Shown: positions 1 to 12,189, numbered from the stretch's first letter. The stretch is 64,000 nt of DNA from Vigna angularis (GCF_016808095.1 NC_068970.1:15668501-15732500); one strand, 5' to 3'. Notes: generated from the letters alone by a model not told the origin. Program-made: numbers and translations.

Positions 1-159
1 ATGTGGCACTGGTTCATGACAGGCTGGTGATAACTTTATAGTCTTTCCATCAAATAAGCTACCCAGTCTTGCCTTCAATGAATCTATGCACTGAAGGCTG
101 GGTATAATATTATCACCAGATATAGCTTGTAATTCAGCTTCTGCACGCATTATAAACAA
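1..159 (-). CDS. Exon 4 of the SMPD4-like gene, cut by the window edge
   Basis: The exon follows acceptor TTGTAG, starts in phase 0 and stays open for 53 codons to position 1 (start LFIMRAEAELQ, end SPACHEPVPH). Other AG positions nearby would put a stop into the frame, which fixes this acceptor. Confidence 0.72.
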   Translation of the reverse strand, partial: MFIMRAEAELQAISGDNIIPSLQCIDSLKARLGSLFDGKTIKLSPACHEPVPH

Positions 160-3100
160 CTACAATAACAAAATGAAATGATAAGAAAATAATTCATACA
201 ACATACTAACAATTACTATAGTTAGAAAGCATGATACCAAACAGGACATGGATATGATATGTATGATGTTTTGGATCTGAGAAATTCTAAAAATTTTGTA
301 TAATAAAGCATAGAAACAGTACAATTAACATACATAAATCAAACATCAAGAATTGATGCCTTAAAAGTGAAAACAGGTTAACATGGATAGATTTTTAATT
401 ATTGTGATATTCCAAGCTGCATTGGCATAAAAGCTCAATATTTATAAAAGGAATCAAAAAGCTGTTAAATACAAAAAGAAATATTTCAAGTGTTTTGTGA
501 TGTGTCTGACATGGGTGTGTCCAAAACATATACAACATGAATCAGCCACTATTCTAAAACATCCATGTTTCTTAGTTTCTAGGATCCCAAGCCCATCTAG
601 ACAAGGAGGGTTAACCTAAAACTGTCACTATAAGACAAACGGTTGATCGTATATTTATACTATAATCAATTTACAATCAAAAATTTTAAAAGTATAAACC
701 TGAAGGAGCTGTTGTCCACCATCCTCCCCATCTGCAAACAGTCGCAAATCTTTGTTCCAATTCTCATGCAAAAAAGAGCCATCAGCATCAGTCTCGCATA
801 AACCATCCTCCCAATCCTGAAATAACCAGTAGAGTTAAAATATACAGTTGTTATATCATGCCACAGACTTGTTAGGCACAGAACAGAAGCATTTAATCAA
901 GCCCTTAACCCAGCTATGAAATAAATCTACGCAGTTATTGAAAAATTGTGATGTTGTAGTGACACAGTAGCACATTTCGGCCCTGTGCTGCAATGACCTT
1001 CAAATCTATCTTACATAGAAGGTGAAGCTGCAAACCAGAAGCAGATTCACCACCGTTATCAAAGCTGTCTCACAATGAGGAAGAACATTGATGATGATGA
1101 AAAAGCTTTAAATATGCTTAAAATTATAATCTCGTTACAAAAGGGGACTTGAGGTAATTTCACGGTTTTCCTTGCAAAAGTCTTCCCATCAGGACAACTC
1201 CTCCACAGTTTAGTTACACATTTTCAGCAGTTTCATGCTTCCCCCCAACAAGTCACCGGATTGTTCCCTCCTTTTTCTAGCAATCTTTTTTCACTAGAGA
1301 TTCCTTGACTTCTGTTGCTATCTAATTGCATATTTCGTTTTAGTACGGAGTTTCATGATTATACTTAAGAATAGAAATAAAAAACAAATCCAAGAGAGCT
1401 TAATTATCTCTACGCACTTATTATTTGAGAACTATGCACACTTTTCTAATATTTGCGATTGCAAATATCATCAAATGGTTTATATTATAGTACCCATTTT
1501 TTCTGAAGTTATAATAAGAGAGTTCATTTGATACACTTCTTATATGTACAATCATCAGGTTATCCCCATTTTAAAGGTCTAATGATCCATGCGACTATCC
1601 AGATTGATACTATGGAGCAAATTAATCAACAACTGTAAAAGAATCAAGACATGAAACATCAATAATCACAACAAACAAAATAATTGTTATGAACATTCAC
1701 AAAAGCATGTAATTGGATAAACACACACATAAATAGTTATATGTATTAACAGAAGGAGAGGCGGCAAGGATCGTACTCTAGACCATTTTTTAATAGAGGC
1801 TCTAATACCAATGTGTGCCAAAACAGATACCTCAAAAGCTTAAGTTAGCAGGCAAAGACATGTGAATGATTTTATACTCATTTCTAACTCTTTGTTCTCT
1901 TGAATGGATTTGGAGGAGAGTAATTGAATGGATTTGAGAGGATTTGAAGATAAATTTTGTTGTTGTTAATTTGAGTGAATTTGGAGGTAAGTGAGAGTGA
2001 ATTTGTAAGCAACATTTGTGAGAATTAGTGTAGTATTTGATTGATGTGACAGATTAAAAAAATTTACTTCCAAATTCACTCTCACCTACCTCCAAATCCA
2101 CTCAAATAAACAACAAAAAAATTTATTTTCAAATCTCTCAAATCCATTCAATCACTCTCCCCCAAATCCATTCAAGTGAACAAAGCCTAAGAGAACAGAA
2201 AAAGATCAAGGTGGAGACCTAATAGTTCGTGTAAAATCAACTTTAAGGGCGAAGATGTATATAAAAATGCAAAAGTTTAAAAAACTAATGCAAAAGATCA
2301 ATGAAATTAGAACTACAACAAAAGCAGAAGAGAAATATCAAATCACCTGCAACTGTTCACGGATAGTAGGAACATATCTGTACAAGTTATTCAACATCGG
2401 TTTGCCTGATCCAACCTGTTTAGAATGGAAAAGGGAATCCACAGACTTCAAAAGGTCAACGAGCTCTTTTGATGATGTCAAGGTATCTAACACCTGTAAA
2501 TGCAGGTTAAAAGTCAAAGTCTATTCAGCTAAACCTCAAAAGTTTGTTAAAGTTAAAAGATCTTATAGAAAATCCCAATATCTTTTACAGTAGTTGAGTA
2601 ATCAGTGCATATTATTACAGACATTCATTGAACAAAACACGAAAATGTATACACGTGAATTTCATTTGCAGTGATGAGCAAAACAGTGTGCCAAAAGCTG
2701 ATGAGCAATTTAGGCTTAACAAATTCCATGGATTCAAATCATGCAATTATGAATAATCCATACACAGTCAGTGATTATCTGGAAGCAAAAGTTACATAAA
2801 GGCACCAATACAAGTATTTTCTTTTTGTTTAAATCTTTCTTTAATGTGAATTCCTCGTCTAAAAGGCCAGGTTTCAAGTGCATACCATTGCTAGTAAGTT
2901 ACACCATCAAAACAATAAAGAAAGGAAAATTGAAAAGACATTGACATTGTAGATCTTTTTTTTCCCAACAAACTCAACATTACCCTAAGTGATTTTGCTT
3001 AAGTGTTTTATAATGCATCTATGTTTAAGTATCAAATCACGACAGATGCAATTGTTCCATCTGATGACCACATGCAAATAGCTCCCAAATTATTTTTATC

Positions 3101-5274
3101 TCATAAACTTGTGTTTAGAGAGACAATACGATATGTAGTCTTCAGCATAACATTATACAACTCAAAACTTATAAATGGTTGTACTATGTTTATGTTTATA
3201 TGTTTAAGTCTATTTGTTTATATGTTTATGTAGAGAATGTTCTTTCGTCCAAGAGGATCAGGTAAGACAGGCCAACGTTAAATATCTCTCAATGAGTGTG
3301 TTAAAGCTACAATATGCCAACAACCCCTCTGAAAAGACTCCCTTCATAGACCATATGTCTTATACAACCCCTCTGTTGCATGAAGAACATTTATGCATGC
3401 AATTCTCTTTACAAGGGCAAACGCATCCTTCTTTGGTGTATTTGACTTGTTTCTACATATATCATTCCAATAGACACATTTCACTGCTCACAATGTTTTT
3501 ATGTATTTTCACAACGTTCGTGTGTACAAGAATCCAAGAATGGCAATCAATCACGTGTACTTTCAGTTTCCACTACATAACCTAAGTATTCGGTGGCATT
3601 GATGAGAAAAGAACAACAGTTCATGATCACACACATAATTCTCACGCATATGCACGCAATATTGACCTAGATGACATACTTTATCATGTAAAGCGAGTTG
3701 TCTAACTAAGATAAGTCAAGTCCCAGACTAACATACAGCATATAGCAGCCCCCAACATATATCTCACCTTATAAACTCTTAAACTACCAAAAAAAATTAT
3801 GCGTGTGCAAATAGTGATTTAAAACCACGGATAAGAAACACACCTTGAGCACCATCTGGACTATAACTTCAACATCGCTATGAAGAAACCTGTGAGCGAA
3901 CCCAATGAAATGCATGACCAAGGAACTGTAGTATAGATAATTAGAGAGAACGTAGTCCCGCCACTGATGCGAGAATCCCCGACCCACACTTGCAGGCACG
4001 GGATTATCCTTATTCTCACCGTTAATTGCATCAAATTTCAAAAACTCGTCCCCGTTCATTGACCAAGGCTCCAAGTAACCAATCCAAACCGACAACACTT
4101 GCGACACATTCTTAACCGAAGCAGCCATAGGGCAAAACAAAAACGTCCTCAACAAGAACCTATACAGAGGCCTCTGCACACAGAAGTTCCAGCAACAAAG
4201 AGACCGCACAGACCCCAAATCCTTGCTCTTGGGACCCTCCACAGCCCTCCACCTGGGACTTCCACACTCACCACCACCCTCGCTAAACGCTGCCACAGTG
4301 CTCAAACTTAAGTAGCTCACGAACAGCCTCACCACCTCTCCCAGCCCCGGCGCGGGAGGCGCCTCCCCGACCGGAAAAGACACCCCAAGATCCCGGCAAA
4401 GAGTAACCGGCAACGGCGAGAAGTCGTTGTCCACGAGCCAGAAATGGATAAGAGTGTTGACCACAAACTCAGCCCGTGACACAACGGAGGCGTCGTAGCC
4501 GGAGCCGTAGTGGAGAATGGAGGACCGGTAGGGCTGGTGGGCGTTGAGATCGTAGGATGGGACGAAAGCGCGTAGATACTCGCAGAGGAGACGCGTGTAC
4601 AAATCGCATTGAGGTTTACCCTCGAGGGATGGTTTGGAGGCGGAGAAACAAGGAAATGAGGACGTCCAAGTCCAATCCTCTAGCCTAATAAATTTCTTAG
4701 GACGTTTAAGCGAAGCGGCATTGGGATTGTCGATTTTAGCCTTGGAAACGGGGTAGTAGGCGAACCAGAAAAAGAAGTATTCGAAGACGTTGAGCTGGAT
4801 TTGAGATGGAGAAGGGGAGGGCTTGAAAAGGGAGGGACAGAGATCGGAGAGGGGCCGAGAATCGGAGGCGTTACTTTTGTTAAGGAGGAGGGAGCGGGTC
4901 CATTGAGGGAGTCGTTCGGCGGGGAAGACGTACTTGACGAGGGAGAGGCGGTCGACAGCGGCGATGGCGGAGGCTAGGGTGCCGGTGGGGGAGAGGAGGG
5001 AGAAGAGGGTCGGGGCGAGGTCGTGGGAGTGGCGGTGGTGGATCCAGGCATTGGCGGAAGAGGGGTCGTCAAAGCCGAAGAGCTTGGAGATTAGGGTTGG
5101 GAAGGCGATGGAGAAGAAATGGCGGGATTGGTCGGGTGAGTGAGAGTGCAGGAAGGAGTCGATGGAGGCGCAGGCAGATGCTATTTGGGAAGGGTTGTTG
5201 GCGGATTGGATGGCCGAGGATAGTTCCTGCGATTTGGAAAGGGAATCGAAGGTGTAGGAGGAGTGAGGGTGCAT
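1..5274 (-). CDS. SMPD4-like (neutral sphingomyelinase-3 family) membrane protein, 3' end outside window
   Basis: The gene has four readable exons on the minus strand: 5274-3844, 2493-2347, 816-700 and 159-1. They encode 477, 49, 39 and 53 residues, all joins are phase 0, and the gene continues past position 1. Each intron starts with GT and ends with AG. The assignment rests on resemblance I recognise to animal SMPD4: the block with FEYFFFW at residues 164-170, the VWIGYLEPW segment near 396-404, and the following W..YVLSNYLYYSSLVMHFIGFAHRFL stretch, seen here in pieces. Animal SMPD4 is an ER and nuclear-envelope protein assigned neutral sphingomyelinase activity. Plants make little or no sphingomyelin, so the substrate here is unknown. 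The start Met is the first in the open frame and lies just downstream of a telo-box. The N-terminal third is Ser/Pro-rich. Exon 1 is clearly richer in GC than its surroundings. Family call fairly sure; biochemical role not. Confidence 0.85.
700..816 (-). CDS. Exon 3 of the SMPD4-like gene
   Basis: The exon is 117 bp, exactly 39 codons, between acceptor TTTCAG and donor CAG|GTTTAT. The peptide is acidic (DWEDGLCETDADGSF at the start, GEDGGQQLLQ at the end), probably a loop between helical parts. Confidence 0.78.
1888..2187. mobile_element. 300-bp PIF/Harbinger (Tourist)-like MITE in intron 2
   Basis: The terminal inverted repeats begin (G/C)(G/T)CTTTGTTC and continue into TTGAATGGATTTGG-type sequence. 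They are flanked by a TAA target duplication (1885-1887 and 2188-2190). The element has no coding capacity and folds back over most of its length. A second copy of the same family lies at 47464-47760 with the same TAA target. A 3-bp TAA/TTA duplication is characteristic of PIF/Harbinger-mobilised MITEs. It lies in the 1.53-kb intron 2 of the SMPD4-like gene, clear of both splice sites. Confidence 0.85.
2347..2493 (-). CDS. Exon 2 of the SMPD4-like gene
   Basis: The exon is 147 bp, exactly 49 codons. It lies between acceptor TTTACAG and donor CAG|GTGATT. The peptide starts VLDTLTSSKELVDLLK and ends YVPTIREQLQ. Exact codon length, in-phase joining and clean splice sites support it. An overlapping plus-strand frame is a shadow. 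Confidence 0.8.
2494..3843 (-). other. Intron 1 of the SMPD4-like gene
   Basis: AT-rich intron of 1350 bp. Small open frames on the plus strand (about 3003-3585) show no recognisable domain and I regard them as chance. No element boundaries were seen. Confidence 0.7.
3844..5274 (-). CDS. Exon 1 of the SMPD4-like gene
   Basis: This exon encodes residues 1-477 and ends at the donor AAG|GTGTGT (intron starts at 3843). The open frame continues 19 codons past the donor before a stop, but that tail is intronic: the next exon resumes in phase 0 with a family-like sequence. Confidence 0.85.
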
Positions 5275-5280
5275 GGCGCG

Positions 5281-5478
5281 GTTTAGGGTTTTGGTTGCAG
5301 ATGAATGAATGAATGGGGTTTTGAAGAGGTAGTGTGTGTTTATGGTTGGAGGTAGTGTGGTGGAAAAGTTTTTAAAATGAGAGAAGCAAAGGCAAATGGC
5401 GCCCTTTTAAGAGGAGAGAGAAGGAGAGACTGTCTTCGTGGCCACGCAATAGGCCTCCTTCTATGCATTGGTGGGCCC
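5281..5478 (-). promoter_or_regulatory. 5' leader and proximal promoter of the SMPD4-like gene
   Basis: Seven bases upstream of the start codon, the minus strand reads AAACCCTAAAC (5281-5291), a telo-box. Further upstream a TGGGCC site II element (5472-5477), within the palindrome GGGCCC, and an AGGCCT lie close together. In plants, telo-boxes combined with site II elements are typical of broadly expressed growth-linked genes. The promoter role is inferred from motif and position only. The phrase CTCCTTCTATGCAT is repeated at 5454 and 5520. Confidence 0.45.
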
Positions 5479-5544
5479 TTTTCCTGTTCACAACGCAGTC
5501 TACTATTGCTGCTATTCTGTCTCCTTCTATGCATGGCTGGGTGT

Positions 5545-6776
5545 ATAAATATATATATTCATTTTAAATATTTACTCTTATTGATTAGAAAGTTAGAAGT
5601 TCAAAATTTAAAAATATTTTTTGTGGGAGTAAAAACAAACACAATTATAGTATGTTTACATATTCTTGATAATCTTGTTTTTTTGTTAGTCTCTCCTGTC
5701 TTATTTTAGTTATCCGGTAATTGCGCTATTTGCTATTCGAATTGCTTAAATTCTCAACAGTAGCACATTAGAAGTCAATCGGTATTTTATGATTTAACAT
5801 CTATTATATATTTTTCATTTATTTTTAAAAAGAAAAAAGAGGTAGAAGGGACATGAATTCATCTGTGAAATCAGTTAAATAAAGACAACAGAGTGTTCTA
5901 TAACAGACTGAAGCCCGCCAACTATTTGGACATCGACCTTCCCATTTACCCTTCGTATATATGATAATGACGACTATGCAAAGTCGGGTTAATGTATTAA
6001 AATGGTGAAAAAAAATTATTTATTTAAATAGGCATATTTTTAAAATTAATAATAAGTTTAGTTATGTTGTCTGAGAGACTACGATTTTGAATCAAAGAAG
6101 TTGTCAGGTTAGTTGAATATATATATATTGTCTTATTGTATTTGGAGACACGATTTTTGTTGAATGATTTTTTTTTCTGTCATTAATTAAAGTTGTGTTC
6201 AATAATCGTAATTCAATGTATTAGATTTATTTTTTTTCATCAATCTTGTCTTTTGGCATCATTTGCTATTTTTAAATTTTTTTTTGGTTAAATGGTTATA
6301 TAAACAATTTAATATATTTGAAATTTTATTTAATTAATTAAATTAAATAACGTCTTAAAAGTGAAAATATGCTAACAAGCATGAATTTTGCACAAAACGA
6401 TAAAAAAAATAGAATTCTAATATATTGAAACTGAATTATTGAGTTGGACATCAATTTACGATAAAAAAAAAAAGCTTTATTAACAAAAACTATGTTTCTA
6501 AACACAAACTTTCATAAAAAAAAAATAAATCAATTAAATTGAACTCAATGTGATTTTACATATGTGCATAAAAATCAATCAGATATGCACCATTATAGTA
6601 CATAAACCGAGTGTAGAATTAGCTTAAATATATGACATTTTACACAATACCTTAGTATATACATTGTGATTATTCTATTTTTTTCTCTCTTCTTGTTTTT
6701 AGTGTTATAGTTTTGTTTCGATTAAAAAGAGGATTGGTCAATTAGTTTAATATCATGTATTAGATGTTTAGTACAA
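5545..6776. other. Intergenic AT-rich sequence, nothing identified
   Basis: Long A and T runs with no sustained open frame, no recognisable domain and no clear element boundary up to the target duplication of the next element at 6777. Confidence 0.6.
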
Positions 6777-6786
6777 AAAATAAATA

Positions 6787-8354
6787 GGTTAAACCCCTTC
6801 AGAAGTTCCTATTTACGTGAGATTTTTTCAGTTTAATCCTCGTCTTTTAAATTTTGTTAATTTGATTATTTATATTGAAAAATTGACTCAATTAGACCCG
6901 TATAGTTAAATCAACTTAACGGGGTTAACTTTTTGATGAGTTTATGAGGGTGACATGGACAGTTTTTGGGACGTGGCACTCACAAACCTTATACGTGGTT
7001 TTTTTTTTTTAATGAAACATTTGTACATGGCATTTTCTTAAACAAACATTTTTAAAATTAGGGTTTTTCTGAAACATTTTAAAATTAGGATTCATTGAAT
7101 TGAATTGGGATTAAAATTGGACGATCTAAACGTTCAAGATGCTTCATCCAAAACGGCTCGCGCATCATCGTCCAAATTCACGACGATGGGCCATGTCCTG
7201 ATGTATCGTCGGAGCACGACTCTGATTTTTCCACCGACCTCGACGTTAACTTGCCTTCATCGCCATCGTCGGAGCGGTACTCAGACTTCCCTCCATCGCC
7301 ACAACCTCTGTTTCCTTTGTTTTGTCCACTTGCCTAATTATTCTAATAATTTAGTTGCACTGAAAATTCCTTCTCTCACTATATTTTTTCCAGTTCCTTT
7401 CTTCACTTAACTCTGCTCCTATTTTATTTCTCACTTTAAAAAAGTCATTTTTGTTCTTCAACTAATCCATGAAGAAAGCCACGCAGGTTGGCGTGGGTCT
7501 GTTTGAAACATATTGGAGTTGAATTTGTTTGTGGAATTTAATGTTTGGAGGTAAACCCATCGTTTTGCGACTATTTTGGAGGTTGTGTTTTATTGGAGAG
7601 TGAGGTCATCCATCTCAGAGGTGACACCCCCAATTTCCTCTATTTTAAATTGATTATTTCTTAAAATATCTGTTAGAATCAAGAAGTGGGTCATTGAAAG
7701 ATATGCATTTTCCACCATCCACTTGATCACATTGTTCATCCTCTGTAATTAATAAAGGGACTGTTTTTAGGTGGGGTTCGTACAGTGACATTTTTTGGGA
7801 GTGAACTAATTGTCGATGGATCAAAACAAAAGCGAAGAAAGAGGTGAGATATTGGGTCCGGTTCATGAAGTGGTAGATGGGAATTTGAGTCATTTGGTTG
7901 AAGGGGCAGTTATTTATGCAGTAGATGGGAACAACTTGGGTGGCAGAGATGGTATTAAACCCCTCACTCCTGACGTCGGTGCCTTCGCCGTCACCTTCAT
8001 CGTTACCTTCGTCATCAAACCACACAAACTCGCAGCCAATACCATCGCAATCACCTTCGCCATCACCCTCAACCCGTATATAATCGGACCGAAAGGACAC
8101 AATTAAAATGTTTCAAAAAATGTCACGTTTTCATTAAAAAAAACCACGTATAAGGGCTTGTGAGTGCCACGTCCCAAAAACTGTCCACGTCACCCTCACA
8201 ACTCATCAAAAAGTTAACCCCGTTAAGTTGATTTAACGACAGGGGTCTAATTGAGTCAATTTTTCAATATAAATGACCAAATTGGCAAAACTTAAAAGAT
8301 GGGGATCAAACTGGGAAAACCTCACATAAATAGGGACCTTTGAAGGGGTTTAAC
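6787..8354. mobile_element. Non-autonomous Mutator-like element (MULE) with ~250-bp TIRs
   Basis: Two long inverted arms (about 6787-7030 and 8110-8354) begin GGTTAAACCCCTTCA on the left and GTTAAACCCCTTCA on the right and stay recognisably complementary for about 250 bp. The flanks carry the direct repeat AAAATAAATA (6777-6786 and 8355-8364), a 9-10 bp target duplication as expected for Mutator elements. The roughly 1.1-kb interior includes a stretch of higher GC (about 7120-7330 and 7960-8080). It contains several overlapping short frames but no transposase domain that I recognise. The GC-rich interior raises the possibility of captured host sequence (Pack-MULE), which is not shown. Confidence 0.8.
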
Positions 8355-8559
8355 AAAATAAATAATATGTTCTTAAGTATTATTTATGAATTTTGGCATT
8401 TCGACACCATAAAATTATTATATAAAAAAATATAAAGTAAGGGAAACCCACACAAACCCAAGAAAATAATTTTTTTTTTAAATAGACAAATTGTATCTAT
8501 TATGAAAAATAAATAAAATAAATATATACTTTAAGATAAAATATCAAATCACTTATATT

Positions 8560-9475
8560 GTTTTTATAAATAAAAATCAAATTATCTAACTTGTTAATGT
8601 AACGATTTCTCTTGTCAAAAGCATGAGAAACTTTAAATTGCATATGTTTAGTACAAGCATTATTGTCATCTTTTTCTAAGACTTTAAAGAATCACTGGTT
8701 CATTTAGAAAATTATAACAAACTAGAGAATAATTACTCTCCAACCAAAGCCTTCAAAAGTTTTTCATCTCACCATATTTTAAAGCATAAGCGTTCCGTAA
8801 AAAGTTAACATAAATAGAAATTTGCATTCCTAAAAAAATCGAAAAAATATCGACATATTCAAAGTAGCTTCCTCTAAAAATACCTTCACATGTAGCTAAA
8901 TCATGAGAATCCCTAGTTTCACTATCAATATTCATCTTAAGTTCATTTGTTGTTGGAACTTGCCATATAATATTCGTAGATGAAACCACTCTAACTAGTT
9001 TGAATGTTGAAAAATTTTAGAACTAACAAAAAAAAATAATATTACTCATATGTTTATTAGATTTGTTTTCAATTATACGCACAAACTCTTAATACGGAAA
9101 CTAACAATAGAAAATGCAATTGAAACCTAAAATCTACTATAGTTTATCATCCTCTAAATCCTTCATATATTCAAAGTAATAATAGTCATTTTTAACAAAT
9201 TACTACAAGAAAATTTCATAAACTGAACAACCAAGTTCAAAGTAGATTGCAACTCCCAAAAAGCTCCCTTCAACCATTCTTAAAACCGCATAACAACAGA
9301 ACAACCAAAGAACAAATAAGAGAAAAATTCAACATTATTAGTGCATAAAAACACATAAAACATAAAATCACATCCCTTTTTGAACTTCCAAATCAGTAGG
9401 CAAAGGAACATACAACAATTTAAAAAAAAAATCAAAGTTTTTACTTGTGACATGAAGTCCGAATGTACCATATGA
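8560..9475 (-). pseudogene. Decayed LINE (L1-type) ORF2 tail: zinc-finger-RVT and RNase H remnants
   Basis: Read on the minus strand, short frames line up in the order expected of plant LINE ORF2 C-termini. First is an SYLFFGCSVVMRF-like piece (about 9330-9280) resembling the zf-RVT cysteine motif. Then come a spacer and an RNase H-like segment (8989-8753: INIDSE-type start, CEGIFRGS, then a FSIFLGMQ block). Last is a VSHAFDKRNRYINKLDNL segment near 8630-8580, matching the usual SHVFREGN...ADKLAN end. Stops and frameshifts interrupt it throughout, so it is a dead fragment. No reverse transcriptase region was found upstream. Confidence 0.7.
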
Positions 9476-9479
9476 CTGT

Positions 9480-10600
9480 CCGGTCAACCTTGGATCAGAC
9501 AGTCCAAACAGCTAATCATGCCACAAAAATGACTATGCATTACTCCTATTTTTTAACGGTTGCGATCAACATACTGTCTTTACTGTAAAGACAAAATATA
9601 ATTATTATCATTTAGGTCGTCGCTAATTTAAAGTATATTTCGAAGTTTATAAATAAAAGTTTGAGATAAAAATGTTGGTGATAACATTTAATACACATTA
9701 CTAGCTTGAACTATCAAATCTTTGCTAACCTGTAGGTAATCTCAAAATATAAAAAATGTCAGCAAAGACAAACGGTAATGTAAGGACGAACATTTAAACC
9801 GCCAACAACTCTTCAATAAATTGTTCATCTCCACCCTACACCTAAACACCAACCAAATCAAATTCTCTCTTTTCACACATTTCATACTAAAGAAAATAAA
9901 TAAAACTATTTATATTGCACATATTATAATAGATAACTTTATTGCAATGAACATGTCCAACTATATTTTAATATATCATAAATTAAACAAAAGACAAAGT
10001 AAAATATATTTATAAATTATTTTTTCATAACTTTAATTATTGTGTTTAATAATAATTTGGAATGATTTTAAAGTTAAAAAGAGATGTTGACACCCGAAAG
10101 CACACCGCGCATGTTATCGTTTGTAGTAACAGAAAGCTGTTGACCATATAAGAAACGCACAACATTTAGTTACGCTAAGAAACCAATTAGATATGAATGT
10201 TTGCAGCTAAAAAATAATTATGATTCGATATATGTATATTTATGACAACGAAGTGCTATGTGATACTTTCATATGATAGTTTCGTGTTAATAATTACCAA
10301 TTCAATTTCTACTAAAATTTTCTCCTTTTTTTTTATTGATTTAAAATACAACTATACTCCTCAACAAACATTGATGATATACTTTTAAGAAAACACTCGT
10401 GCATGGAATGGATCCAGATATAGTAATTAGGAATACGAACATATCATTTAGTGATGTTTTTGTTCTCAGTACAACTTAGCAAAAATTAACAAATTAGTTT
10501 GGGCCAATGTTGGGCAATGAAAGGCCTACGCCGAAACATTTTTATGCCAATTTCTTTCAGTACATCTATATGTTTATTTTTGCACCTCATACATAAAATA
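9480..10600. other. Intergenic AT-rich sequence
   Basis: No supported gene. Weak inverted similarity exists between about 9550-9590 and 9750-9810, but no termini or target duplication could be defined. Confidence 0.5.
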
Positions 10601-10604
10601 TCTT

Positions 10605-10880
10605 CATTAAGTTTTTCTTTTTGAATTGTATAATCTAAAAAAAATGACTTTCGAAGTGTAAAATTCACAATTTTTCAGATTATACAATCTAAAAATTATT
10701 TTTGACTTATAAATTATATAATTCAGAAGTTATTTTTCTAAAGAAAATAACTTTCAAATTATGTAATTCAATAGCCGAAAATGATTTTCTGAAGAGGTTC
10801 AAGAAAAAAATATAACTTCCGGACTAAAAGTTATTCGGCTTCCGGATTGTATTGGATTCCACAATCTAAAGTCTTTTTTA
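10605..10880. repeat. Degenerate direct/inverted repeat block built on GATTATACAATCTAAAA
   Basis: The phrase ATTATACAATC/ATTATATAATTC, followed by AAAAGTTATTTTT-like sequence, recurs several times in both orientations. The copies are too divergent to give a clean period. It could be a decayed satellite or foldback element. Confidence 0.35.
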
Positions 10881-11452
10881 AGAAAAAAAAAAAATGCTTC
10901 CATATTATATGATATGATATCATTTTTAACTTCAAATTACACCGTTTAGAAGGTTAAAATGAGATTTTTCTTACATTAAAGTGGAAGAAGAAATATACGG
11001 AGGTGCACGAAGAAGCTACCCATTTTATGAATATGCTAGATCGCAGTTTCATGACTGGCCCATTGCACATTCTATATTTTACTAATAACATTTCAACAAA
11101 CTTTTGATAAAGACTTTTGAAAAGAATTCTATAATTAACTTATTCTCAAGTAAAAAAAAAATTATATTAATTATATAAAAGAGTTCATATGAAGCAGGCC
11201 ATTTATAAATTAATTTTAAATTTTCTTATTTTCAATAAATAATTAAAGAAAACTTGTTCTTACATATTTCAAAGTTATGTTTATGGGTAGAAATAATAAA
11301 TAAAATCATACTCACAACTATTGCAAAAAATATATATGTTCCCGAGAATACCTAACTTATATAAAAAACAGAAAATATATGACAATTGCAAAATTTTACA
11401 ATACAATATTATCAATTAGAATTATATTATTTATAAATACTTCTATTGCAAG

Positions 11453-11495
<43 letters not shown>

Positions 11496-11676
11496 GCAAT
11501 TATTTAAAAATAGTTATTATTATTAAAAAAATAATATTAATAATAATAAAAATAAAAAATAGTAATAGTAACACTATTATTTTAAAATAAATAATAAAAA
11601 ACATTAGTTATAATATTTATAAATAAACTTTCAAATAATATTATATATTATAATTATGGATTATATGTATTATAAG

Positions 11677-11718
<42 letters not shown>

Positions 11719-12189
11719 TTTATATATTTATATATAAATATATCATAAATTTAAATATAAGAGAAACTTATCTCTTGGAACAAGAGATAAGCTTCTGGTT
11801 AATTTTATAGGTTAATAATGTGAAATCTTATAACACAAGATTTTGATTAAAATCTTCCAAGATCAATGCATTAAATGGAGATGAATTTTATTCCACATGA
11901 ACAGTTGGTGGTGTAAAAAAGACTAGAGAGAGAGGGTGAGGTATTACATGAGAGAGAGAGAGAGAGTAAGAAACAAGAAAAAGAGAAAGACACAGTAAAG
12001 AGTAGGGAAGAGTAATAGAATAAATTTTCTACCACTCCTAATATATCTTTAGTGCACAGGGTCTACCATGAGACTTTTAGTGTCATAAGCAGACTAATTA
12101 AACCACCCTACTATAACAATTTAAATATTATTATTTTAGTGCTTTATCTTCAAAATGGTTAATGCTTACAATTCATAACTCAATTAGAC
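10881..12189. other. AT-rich intergenic DNA with two (TA)n arrays
   Basis: Perfect TA microsatellites lie at about 11455-11492 and 11678-11715, and a GA-rich patch at 11930-11990. No gene found. Confidence 0.6.

Noticed and set aside
3003..3585. Two plus-strand frames of 76 and 123 codons
   Set aside because: They lie in intron 1 of the SMPD4-like gene, lack recognisable domains and have low-complexity ends.
7810..8106. 98-codon plus-strand frame in the MULE
   Set aside because: Overlaps two other open frames in the GC-rich interior and the right arm; no domain and no sign that this frame is the coding one.
9192..9215. ACTACAAGAAAATTT resembling a CACTA left end
   Set aside because: It falls within the LINE remnant, lacks the initial C and has no partner end or target duplication.
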